Positions 49,153 to 56,285 of a stretch of 64,000 nucleotides of DNA are shown here, one piece after another; positions within the stretch are counted from its first letter, which is position 1; every line of letters begins with the position of its first letter. The DNA is taken from positions 310,001-374,000 of the forward strand of contig CBDFGE010000004.1 of NCBI GenBank assembly GCA_965247055.1, read 5' to 3'. A program made the translations under genes and the position numbers. A model generated the notes under the pieces. It saw only the letters and a list, made by a program, of their open reading frames with translations. It ran no database searches and was not told the origin of the DNA. This stretch comes from CBDFGE01 sp965247055. GTDB taxonomy: Bacteria > Chloroflexota > Dehalococcoidia > Lucifugimonadales > JAGWBF01.

Positions 49153-50446
49153 AGCGTTCGATGCCCCCTTTCACATATCCTTCAGCGTCAGCCAGGGACC
49201 TGATCCGGTCGGCCAGGGGAGCAGGCGTGTACTGACCGTCGCCTGTGACGAACTCTGGGTACAGGGGCAGGCGGGGCCTCAGCCTGAACCCCAGCTCCTC
49301 GGTGCGCCTACGTAGCTCGGAAATCTGAGGCCACGGGGCCTCGGGGTTCACGTAGTCGATGGTGAGGGGGGAGATTCCTCCCCAGTCGTTGATCCCCGCC
49401 AGCAGATAGACAGGATAGTCGCTCAGGCTCAGGTTGGGGGGCACCTGGATGTTGGCCTCGGGCCCTAGAACCAACCTGGCCGTGGCCACCGTCCAGAGGA
49501 GGTCTTCGGTGGTGGGGTCCACGTAGCTTTCCATGGGCGTGTCTGGCTTGGCCCGGAAGTTCTGGACGATGACCTCCTGGACGTGCCCGAACCGGCGGTG
49601 AAGCTCCCGTATGACCAGCAGGGAATCGATCCGCTCCTGCCGGGTCTCTTCGATCCCGATGAGGATGCCCGTGGTGAAGGGTATCTTGAGCTCGCCGGCC
49701 AGCTCCACCGTCTTGATGCGTACGGCGGGCCTTTTGCTTGGAGCGAGCTCGTGGGGTCCCCCCCTTTCCGAGAGCCGGGGGCTCACGTTCTCCAGCATCA
49801 GCCCCATGGAGGCGTTGACGTTCTTAAGCCCTTCCAGCTCCCGGCGGCTCATTGTGCCGGGGTTGCCGTGGGGCAGCAGGGAGGTCTCCTCGAGGAGGAG
49901 CTGCGAGGCGTGGCGAAGGTAATCGAGGGTAGTAGCGTAGCCGTGCCGCCGGAGCCACTCTTTGGCCTCGGGATAGCGTTGCTCCGGCCGTTCCCCGAGA
50001 GTGAAGAGGGCCTCGGTGCAGCCCAGCCTCTCTCCGGCCCTGGCCACCGCCAGGACCTCGTCGGGGCTCATGTAAAGCCGCTCTGCCTCCAGCGGGGACT
50101 GGCGGAAGGTGCAGTAGCCGCAAAAGTCACGGCATAGCCTGGTCAGCGGGATAAAGACCTTCGGGGAAAAGCTGACGTCCCGCCCCCTTCCCCTGTCCCG
50201 GATGGTGGAAGCGGCCCGGCAAAGGGAGGCCAGCTCCTCCGGGGCGGAGTGGGCCAGCCGGTGCGCCTCCTCCCCGCCGAGCGAGGCGCCCTCAAGCGCC
50301 GCGTGCACCATGCCCTTCAGGCCGTCCCCGAGTCCATCGAGCGGGTCATTATCCGCCTCCAGGAGCTCAGTTAGGCCCGGCGGAGCCCCGAGGGTGGTTC
50401 CACGCGGCGTGAGTTGGGCTGCTGTGCCCGACCTGGTTAGCGGCAT
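49133..50446 (-). CDS. cofG: Fo synthase subunit 1, radical SAM (CofG)
   Basis: A 437-residue radical SAM enzyme, 7,8-didemethyl-8-hydroxy-5-deazariboflavin synthase subunit. Cluster motif LCRDFCGYCTFRQSPLEAER (C-x3-C-x2-C), LFTLGERPEQRYPEAKEWL (the CofG GERPE motif), LLPHGNPGTMSRRELEGLKN and AGINDWGGISPLTIDYVNPE are diagnostic. An N-terminal helical extension of ~95 residues precedes the radical SAM barrel, as in many bacterial CofG. It is the first gene of the operon cofG-H-D-C; the 148-bp region before it shows no clear promoter. CofE is not in the window. Confidence 0.93.
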   Translation of the reverse strand: MPLTRSGTAAQLTPRGTTLGAPPGLTELLEADNDPLDGLGDGLKGMVHAALEGASLGGEEAHRLAHSAPEELASLCRAASTIRDRGRGRDVSFSPKVFIPLTRLCRDFCGYCTFRQSPLEAERLYMSPDEVLAVARAGERLGCTEALFTLGERPEQRYPEAKEWLRRHGYATTLDYLRHASQLLLEETSLLPHGNPGTMSRRELEGLKNVNASMGLMLENVSPRLSERGGPHELAPSKRPAVRIKTVELAGELKIPFTTGILIGIEETRQERIDSLLVIRELHRRFGHVQEVIVQNFRAKPDTPMESYVDPTTEDLLWTVATARLVLGPEANIQVPPNLSLSDYPVYLLAGINDWGGISPLTIDYVNPEAPWPQISELRRRTEELGFRLRPRLPLYPEFVTGDGQYTPAPLADRIRSLADAEGYVKGGIERYATSTP

Positions 50447-50594
50447 CGCTCAGGCCTCATATAGAGATACATCATGCCTCGGCGCGGGGACCGCCGCTCC
50501 ATGCTGGCACCCGGCGGCGGCAACGGGGTACGGCTCCCCGTGCCCGGACATTCAGGAGTGTGACACATAATCGGGTCCAGCGGAAGTGCCCCGG

Positions 50595-51251
50595 CTACCT
50601 GGGTGAGTAGGCGGTGGGCCTCAGGATGGTGCTGTAAACGGCCTTTACCAGCGTGCCATCCCGCTGGGACTCGTCCACCACCTTATGCCATGCGGGGTCT
50701 GCGTTGAATGCGGCCCAGCTCTTCTCCCTGTCTCCCAGGGAAGGGTACCCCAACATATAGGTCAGCCGGTTGCTTATACCTACGTCATCGGTCCAGTAGC
50801 CTATAACGTCCATGCCGTATTGCCGGAAGAAGCCGGTGCTGTGGTTGGCGAACCGGGCGTGCAGGTTGGGCAGCTTGCCCGGCATGGCGTCGTATATGCG
50901 GAGCTCCTGCACGTTGGAATTGACCTTTGGGGGGTTGGGTGAGTATTGAGTGAGCTTCATTATGGTGTTGCGGAACCTGTCCATTATCAGGCCGTCCTTT
51001 TCCGACTCGGCCCGGATCTTCTGCCAAACAGGGTCTCCCTGGAAGGAGGCCCACTTTCTGTCCCTATCCGCCATGTCCTCGAAGCTCACTATGTAGGTGA
51101 GTTCCGGGCCGATGCCTATCTCTGCAGTCCAGAAGCCCAGCATATCCAGGCCGTGCTTCCGGAACAGGTCAACGGTGCTGTCGGCAAAGCGGGCGTTGAC
51201 GGCGCCCAGCTTGCCGGGGATGGGCTCGTAGATGCGTAGCTCATGGATCAA
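50595..51251 (-). CDS. NIPSNAP-family protein with two NIPSNAP domains
   Basis: 218 residues, a tandem of two ferredoxin-like alpha-beta barrels of the NIPSNAP family: HELRIYEPIPGKLGAVNARF through ~105 and QELRIYDAMPGKLPNLHARF from ~112, each followed by FxxHGxDxxGFWT-like (LFRKHGLDMLGFWTAEIG; FFRQYGMDVIGYWTDDVG) and a W-x-x-F/A-N-x-D-P-x-W block. The biochemical role is unknown. The start TTG 51251 has an AAGGAGGT site 5 nt upstream; the frame upstream of it overlaps the ruvB end. It is 55 bp downstream of ruvB on the same strand. Confidence 0.82.
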   Translation of the reverse strand: MIHELRIYEPIPGKLGAVNARFADSTVDLFRKHGLDMLGFWTAEIGIGPELTYIVSFEDMADRDRKWASFQGDPVWQKIRAESEKDGLIMDRFRNTIMKLTQYSPNPPKVNSNVQELRIYDAMPGKLPNLHARFANHSTGFFRQYGMDVIGYWTDDVGISNRLTYMLGYPSLGDREKSWAAFNADPAWHKVVDESQRDGTLVKAVYSTILRPTAYSPR

Positions 51252-51306
51252 CGGACACCTCCTTCTTGCTTGCGCGGTAGCCGGCGTCGGGCCGGTAATC
51301 AGCGGT

Positions 51307-52371
51307 CTAGAGTAGCTTGCCCTGGGGCGAACCTCCCTTGCCTGTGTACTCCAGGTCCAGGTGCTCATAGGCGAGACGGGTGGCCTGCCTGCCCCGGGGC
51401 GTCCTATCGAGGAAGCCCAGCTGGAGGAGGTAGGGCTCGTAAATGTCCATGATGGTATCTGAGTCTTCGCCTACTGAGGCCGCCAGGGTATCCAGCCCAA
51501 CCGGGCCGCCGGAGAACTTGTCCACGATGCTCCTGAGCAGCTTGTGGTCGATATCGTCCAGGCCCAGACCGTCCACCTCAAGCTGGGCGAGGGCCTCCAG
51601 CGCTACCTCCGCTGTTATTCTACCATCGGCCATAACCTGAGCATAGTCCCTGGTCCGCCTGAGCAGCCGATTGGCCACCCTTGGGGTTCCCCGGGAGCGG
51701 GCGGCTATCTCCTTTATACCCGTGTCCTCAATCGCCACGTCCAGGATGCGGGCCGAGCGCTTCACGATGGTTTCCATGGACTCGCGGTCGTAGAAGCCGA
51801 TGCGGAAGATGGCTCCGAACCTGTCCCTGAGGGGCGGGCTGACCATGGCGTACCGCGTCGTGGCCCCGATGAGAGTGAAAGGATTGATGCGCAGGTTCAT
51901 ATTTCTGGCACCCAGCCCCTTGCCCACGACCCACGAGAGGAAGAAATCCTCCATGGCCGGATAGAGCACCTCCTCCACCACCCGGCTGAGACGGTGAATT
52001 TCGTCTATGAAGAGGACATCGCCCTTGTTTACACTGGTCAGGATGGCGGCCATGTCTCCGGCCCGCTCGATGGCGGGGCCAGAGGTGACCCTGATGCTCG
52101 ACTCCATTTCCCGGGCGATGATGTGGGCGAGGGTGGTCTTGCCCAGGCCTGGGGGACCGTAGATCATCACGTGGTCCAGGGGCTCCTCACGCATCCCCGC
52201 CGCCTGGATGGCGATGCTGAGGTTCTCCCGGACCTTGTCCTGTCCCACGAAGTCGGACATCCGCTTGGGGCGGAGGGAGGAGTCTAGGGTATCGTCTTCC
52301 TGGAGGGGCTTACCCGATACGAGCCGCTCGGCCATGCTGTTCCTGTAGGCCGGATTCAGGTCCGGCTTCAT
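51307..52371 (-). CDS. ruvB: Holliday junction branch migration ATPase RuvB
   Basis: A 354-residue AAA+ motor that, with RuvA, drives branch migration. Walker A is IYGPPGLGKTTLAHIIA, Walker B LFIDEIHRLSRVVEE, sensor 1 LIGATTRYAMVSPPLRDRFG, and the RuvB C-terminal winged helix ends with PYLLQLGFLDRTPRGR. It is complete. ATG 52371 is chosen; ATG 52335 is an alternative. Its gene is separated from ruvA and ruvC by fic, whose transcript is divergent. Confidence 0.95.
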   Translation of the reverse strand: MKPDLNPAYRNSMAERLVSGKPLQEDDTLDSSLRPKRMSDFVGQDKVRENLSIAIQAAGMREEPLDHVMIYGPPGLGKTTLAHIIAREMESSIRVTSGPAIERAGDMAAILTSVNKGDVLFIDEIHRLSRVVEEVLYPAMEDFFLSWVVGKGLGARNMNLRINPFTLIGATTRYAMVSPPLRDRFGAIFRIGFYDRESMETIVKRSARILDVAIEDTGIKEIAARSRGTPRVANRLLRRTRDYAQVMADGRITAEVALEALAQLEVDGLGLDDIDHKLLRSIVDKFSGGPVGLDTLAASVGEDSDTIMDIYEPYLLQLGFLDRTPRGRQATRLAYEHLDLEYTGKGGSPQGKLL

Positions 52372-52468
52372 TCTAGGCGCAACGGGAAGTGGGAGTCAAG
52401 GCGAGCATCTTGCATAATTCTCTAGCGACACGCATGCCTCCACCCCACCGACACCAGGGGGGCATATA

Positions 52469-52497
52469 TTGACACTATAAACAGGGCATGATACTAT
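52469..52497 (+). promoter_or_regulatory. Sigma-70-type promoter for fic
   Basis: TTGACA (52469-52474), a 17-bp spacer and TACTAT (52492-52497) lie 44 bp before the fic ATG. A short AT repeat (CATATATATATA) sits between it and the start codon. The divergent ruvB start is 98 bp away on the other side. Confidence 0.68.
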
Positions 52498-52540
52498 CAT
52501 TAGTAGCAAACTCGCATATATATATAGTGGTAGTTCTGAC

Positions 52541-53668
52541 ATGAATGATAATATCTTTGCCCCGAAGTTTGAGCATACTGACGAGATCAAGTATGTTCTG
52601 GAGAAGATTGAGCGCAACAGCTGGTTAGTTGATCGTGTGCTTATTATGCCCAAGCACGAGGCTTGGATTCGCCGTGATGCTGCGGTCAAGCGAGCATCCG
52701 GGACAACGAGGATCGAAGGTGCAAGTCTAGATGAGCAGGCCGTAGGAGACCTGTTCAAAAGGAGTCAACCAGGCAAGTTCAGCGACGACGAGCAGGCCAA
52801 TATCAACGCCAAGCGTGCGTACGAGTTTGTTGACTATCTTAGTGACCAACCGGACGTCCCGCTGGATGAGTTGGTAATAAGGGAAATCAACCGTTACTTC
52901 TTGGACGGAGTGTCGCCGACCCTGACACCTGGGGCCTACCGGAAGGGCCAGAACACGGTCGGTGGTTATACGCCTCCAAATCAAGGTGACGTCCCTGGGT
53001 TGATGCGTTCATTCGCCGTTTGGCTCAGAGAGGATCACCCCGGGCTACACCCTGTTCTTAAAGCTGGGATCGCTCACATCCAGCTTGTGGCCATACACCC
53101 ATTCTGGGATGGGAACGGACGCACGGCGCGTGCTTTGTCCACCTTACTTCTCCAGCGGTCGAACTTCAGCTTCAAGAAGTTGCTTTCACTTGAAGCGGTT
53201 ATCTTGCACCTTAGAGACCAATATTTTTCAGCCATCGAACGTACCTTGGGTACACAGTACAACCGCGAATACGACGTGACTCCTTCGATTATCTTCTTCG
53301 CGGACGCTCTGGGCATCGAGGCCCAGGGGCTCACCGACCGACTGACAGACTGGCACCGGATGATGAGTGATTTTTATGCACGCTTCAGCACTATCGATGT
53401 GAATGTTAGACAGACCGATGGATTCGTGTATTCCGTCCAGGCCGGCAGCATGACTCGTGCAGATTACGTAGAAGTAACTGGAGCGTCGCCGGGAACTGCG
53501 TCACGGGACTTGAAGCGTCTAGTGCAACTGGGGCTACTCATTCCAGACGGCCGGACGCGAGACCGAGTCTACCGACCAGCTCCCCCGGATGAGGAGCCCA
53601 AATCCAGAGGGGTCGACGAACGGCAGCTAGCGTTGGAGGTTGATGCGAAGGCTTGCGGTCCTCCCTGA
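52541..53668 (+). CDS. Fic/DOC-family protein (probable AMP-transferase) with inhibitory helix and winged helix
   Basis: 375 residues. The catalytic core motif is VAIHPFWDGNGRTARALSTL (HPFx(D)GNGRxxR, all present). Near residues 55-62 TTRIEGASL matches the [S/T]xxxE[G/N] inhibitory helix, so activity is self-restrained. The Fic flap region is TPGAYRKGQNTVGGYTPP. A C-terminal winged helix (YVEVTGASPGTASRDLKRLV) suggests DNA binding or autoregulation. Fic proteins AMPylate or otherwise modify target proteins on Ser/Thr/Tyr; the target is unknown. It has its own promoter, is more AT-rich than its neighbours and splits ruvB from ruvCA, so it looks acquired. Confidence 0.87.
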   Translation: MNDNIFAPKFEHTDEIKYVLEKIERNSWLVDRVLIMPKHEAWIRRDAAVKRASGTTRIEGASLDEQAVGDLFKRSQPGKFSDDEQANINAKRAYEFVDYLSDQPDVPLDELVIREINRYFLDGVSPTLTPGAYRKGQNTVGGYTPPNQGDVPGLMRSFAVWLREDHPGLHPVLKAGIAHIQLVAIHPFWDGNGRTARALSTLLLQRSNFSFKKLLSLEAVILHLRDQYFSAIERTLGTQYNREYDVTPSIIFFADALGIEAQGLTDRLTDWHRMMSDFYARFSTIDVNVRQTDGFVYSVQAGSMTRADYVEVTGASPGTASRDLKRLVQLGLLIPDGRTRDRVYRPAPPDEEPKSRGVDERQLALEVDAKACGPP

Positions 53669-53740
53669 ACCAGGTCGCCCACCAGGAGTCCCCCTCTGTC
53701 CCGCGCTTCTCGTTCGGAGCGACTTCTGCTACGCTCTACT

Positions 53741-53769
53741 TTGACCTCTAGGCAGGGCGGTGATAAAAT
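53741..53769 (+). promoter_or_regulatory. Sigma-70-type promoter for yebC-ruvC-ruvA
   Basis: TTGACC (53741-53746), a 17-bp spacer and TAAAAT (53764-53769) precede the yebC ATG by 44 bp, with GGGGAGGTG as ribosome-binding site just before the ATG. It is the best consensus match on this strand in the repair-gene region. Confidence 0.72.
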
Positions 53770-53813
53770 TCAAGTAGGGAAGCTGTGCGGATCACACTGG
53801 GGAGGTGAGTGCT

Positions 53814-54575
53814 ATGTCGGGACACTCCAAGTGGTCGACCATCAAACGCGCGAAGGGGGTGGCCGACGTACGCCGCGGCCAGCTCTTTACGAAGCTGAGC
53901 CGGGATATATCCATCGCGGTCCGGGAAGGGGGGGGGGCCGATCCCGACCTGAACTACCGCCTCCGCCTGGCTGTGGACAAAGCCAAAGCCGGCAACATGC
54001 CCATGGACACTATCGAGAGGGGCATCAGCAAGGCTGCCGGAGGTGGGGACTCCCAGGAACAGCTTGAGGAGGTGGTCTACGAAGGCTATGGTCCGGGAGG
54101 CATCGCGATCATACTCCAGGCCCTCACGCCGAACCGGAACCGTACGGCCCCGGAGGTGCGGGCCGCCTTTGCCAAGGCCGGCGGCAGCCTGGGAGAAGCC
54201 GGCTGCGTTGCCTGGAACTTCGAGCCCAAGGGGGTCATCAACCTGGAGGTGGACGAGGGTCGCGCCGAGGACCTGTCCCTCTTGGCCATCGACGCGGCGG
54301 CGGAGGACGTAAAGTTCGAGAAGGGATACCTGGAGATTTACACCCAGCCCGAGGCTCTGGAAGCGGTCCGTAAGTCGCTGGAACAGCACCAGATCGAAAC
54401 CGCATCGGCGGAGATCTCCCTGATCCCCAAGTCCACCGTGTCCCTCGGTGTCAAAGAGGCGGAGCAGACCCTCAGACTCCTCGACGCCCTTGAGGAGCTG
54501 GACGACGTACAGAAGGTGTACAGCAACGCCGACTTTCCTGACGAAGTGCTGGAAGCGTACCGTGGTGAAAGCTAG
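53814..54575 (+). CDS. YebC/PmpR-family transcription/translation factor
   Basis: 253 residues. SGHSKWSTIKRAKGVADVRR and GQLFTKLSRDISIAVREGG at the N-terminus, IERGISKAAGGGDSQEQLEE, YEGYGPGGIAIILQALTPNR, and GCVAWNFEPKGVI are the family hallmarks; the three-domain TACO1/YebC fold is complete. Members bind DNA as repressors, or in other cases help ribosomes at polyproline. ATG 53814 has GGAGGTG upstream. As in many bacteria it is upstream of ruvC and ruvA, 8 nt before ruvC, so the three are an operon. Confidence 0.92.
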   Translation: MSGHSKWSTIKRAKGVADVRRGQLFTKLSRDISIAVREGGGADPDLNYRLRLAVDKAKAGNMPMDTIERGISKAAGGGDSQEQLEEVVYEGYGPGGIAIILQALTPNRNRTAPEVRAAFAKAGGSLGEAGCVAWNFEPKGVINLEVDEGRAEDLSLLAIDAAAEDVKFEKGYLEIYTQPEALEAVRKSLEQHQIETASAEISLIPKSTVSLGVKEAEQTLRLLDALEELDDVQKVYSNADFPDEVLEAYRGES

Positions 54576-54583
54576 CTCCCGCC

Positions 54584-55096
54584 ATGAGAGTGCTGGGGAT
54601 TGACCCGGGTACCGTCCGGATGGGATACGGCCTGGTTGAGGACAAGGAACGCCCGACGGCCGTGGACTGGGGTGTGGTTGCCCTGCCACGTTCCCTCCCT
54701 GTGGAGGAGCGGTTATACCAGCTTTACACCCACGTGCTAAACATGATAGCCCTGTGGCAACCCGAGGCGGTGGCGGTGGAAGAGCCCTTCGTCGGGAAGG
54801 GCGAGAAGAGATACGCAGGTCCGGCCTTGGCTGTGGGCCAGGCCCAGGCCGTGGTGCTCATCGCCTCGGCCGGGCAGGGCATACCTGTGTACCGCTATTC
54901 ACCGGCCCAGGTAAAGCGTGCTATCGCGGACTACGGCGCCGCGACCAAGGAGCAGGTCCAGGAGATGGTGAGAATGGTTCTGGGCCTCGACTCGACGCCG
55001 TCGCCTTCCGATGCGGCGGACGCCCTGGCCATCGCCATATGCCACGGGCGGCAGCGCCAGGCGGAGGAGGTCCTCAAACGAGAGATCATCCCGTAG
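54584..55096 (+). CDS. ruvC: Holliday junction endonuclease RuvC
   Basis: A 170-residue RNase-H-fold resolvase. MRVLGIDPGTVRMGYGLVE holds Asp7, VAVEEPFVGKGEKR the catalytic Glu, and STPSPSDAADALAIAICHG the two C-terminal Asp residues. The four acidic residues that bind two metals are all present. It cuts Holliday junctions together with RuvAB, encoded by ruvA next to it and ruvB at 51307. Confidence 0.94.
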   Translation: MRVLGIDPGTVRMGYGLVEDKERPTAVDWGVVALPRSLPVEERLYQLYTHVLNMIALWQPEAVAVEEPFVGKGEKRYAGPALAVGQAQAVVLIASAGQGIPVYRYSPAQVKRAIADYGAATKEQVQEMVRMVLGLDSTPSPSDAADALAIAICHGRQRQAEEVLKREIIP

Positions 55097-55127
55097 ATAG
55101 CTCTGGTAAGAGAGAGGGGTACCGCGG

Positions 55128-55715
55128 TTGATAACGGGGATCACGGGCGTGCTGGAGTCAAGGGGGCCGGACTGGGTTCAGCTACGGATCGGAGGGGGAG
55201 TGAGCCTCCAGGTCCACGTGCCGGCCTCTGCCGTGGGAGGCCTGGGCGGCCCCGGAGACCAGGTCCATCTCCACACGCGGCTTTACATAAGGGACGACGA
55301 GGCGGTGCTGTACGGCTTCCCCACGCCCGAGGCGCTGAGCCTGTTCCAGATGCTCAACGGAGTATCCGGCATAGGGCCTCGGACCTCCCTGGCCCTTCTC
55401 TCTTCGCTGGGGCCGGCGGCCGTAGTGGCGGCTGTAGCCACCGGGGACGTGGAGACCCTGAGCCGGGTGCCTGGGCTCGGCAAGAAGGGGGCCGGACGCC
55501 TGGTGCTGGAGCTCAAGGGTAAGCTGGAGAAGTACCTGGCGGAGGTGCCGATGCTTCCAGGAGCGGCAGAGGACGGCGATGCCGTCTCGGCCCTCATGGC
55601 GCTGGGCTACACCGCCGCCGAGTCCCGGCGGGCGATCGCGTCCCTGGACGGTGCGGCGGGGCTGCCCCTGGAGGACAAAGTGCGGCGGGCTCTCCAGGAG
55701 ATGGCGCGGGGGTAG
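55128..55715 (+). CDS. ruvA: Holliday junction DNA-binding protein RuvA
   Basis: 195 residues in three domains: an OB fold (ITGITGVLESRGPDWVQLRI, ~1-65), tandem helix-hairpin-helix motifs (FQMLNGVSGIGPRTSLALLS and VETLSRVPGLGKKGAGRLVL, ~70-135) and a C-terminal three-helix RuvB-binding domain (AVSALMALGYTAAESRRAI). It tetramerises on the junction and recruits RuvB. The start is TTG 55128, an uncommon start codon, 31 nt after ruvC. Confidence 0.94.
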   Translation: MITGITGVLESRGPDWVQLRIGGGVSLQVHVPASAVGGLGGPGDQVHLHTRLYIRDDEAVLYGFPTPEALSLFQMLNGVSGIGPRTSLALLSSLGPAAVVAAVATGDVETLSRVPGLGKKGAGRLVLELKGKLEKYLAEVPMLPGAAEDGDAVSALMALGYTAAESRRAIASLDGAAGLPLEDKVRRALQEMARG

Positions 55716-55725
55716 CACGGCGTGG

Positions 55726-56031
55726 GTGAGAACGGAGGAGGAGCGCATCCAACATCGGCAAGCGTGTGCCGACCTCCGGGATTACTCGCGGTCCATGTGG
55801 CAGGTGCCTGCGTTAGCTGCGACCGTGAGCGGGGGCATTGTTGCACTGACTGCCGGGCAGCTGTCCGACCAACGTCTTGTTAGTGGTCTAGTTCTGATTG
55901 GTGTTAGTTTCTTCCTATTCGGCATGATAGTCCAGGCCATAAAGCACAACTTCTATTTTGGACCCGTGTGGTCTTTGTGGCGGAAATTGAAAGCCAGGGG
56001 CTCCTTGATGGGAAAATACGGAGCACGATAG
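55726..56031 (+). CDS. Small membrane protein of unknown function
   Basis: A 101-residue protein from GTG 55726 with a charged N-terminus (RTEEERIQHRQACADLRDYS) and two predicted transmembrane helices: WQVPALAATVSGGIVALTAG and VSGLVLIGVSFFLFGMIVQA, ending in a basic tail (WRKLKARGSLMGKYGAR). I do not recognise the family. The stop is followed by sequence that still looks coding in other frames (see next entry), so this could be the N-terminal half of a larger, broken gene. It starts 10 nt after ruvA. Confidence 0.5.
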   Translation: MRTEEERIQHRQACADLRDYSRSMWQVPALAATVSGGIVALTAGQLSDQRLVSGLVLIGVSFFLFGMIVQAIKHNFYFGPVWSLWRKLKARGSLMGKYGAR

Positions 56032-56285
56032 AAGCGTCGCCCGATGAGGTCGACGATCCGCCACATACTGCGAAGATGGTGAGGGCTAAGGCCGAGGCTG
56101 TGGGACAAATGTTCCGCTGTCAAAATTAACATCGGGATAATTGCAGGCCTCATGGTAAGTACGATAGTGCTGGCTGGCTATAATTTCTTCAAATTAGCCT
56201 GAGCGAAATGCTATATCGGGTGGACGGGTGGTAGAATGGCGTATGGGCGATAGGGTCACCTGATGTCAAGAGTTCAGGGTTAGCA
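56032..56285 (+). other. Gap before uvrB with short coding-like remnants
   Basis: No intact gene is visible. A second frame, opened by GTG 55968, reads VVFVAEIESQGLLDGKIRST and DEVDDPPHTAKMVRAKAEAV before a stop at 56127-56129. From 56119 the frame of the upstream membrane gene resumes with VKINIGIIAGLMVSTIVLAG and ends at 56200-56202, giving a third membrane-like segment. This pattern would fit a membrane-protein gene carrying two frameshifts, but it could be chance. No tRNA or clear promoter is seen. Confidence 0.35.

Noticed and set aside
50447..50594. tRNA or riboswitch between cofG and the NIPSNAP gene
   Set aside because: No cloverleaf or T-loop signature is present, only a short ACGGGG/CCCCGT hairpin without a T-run.
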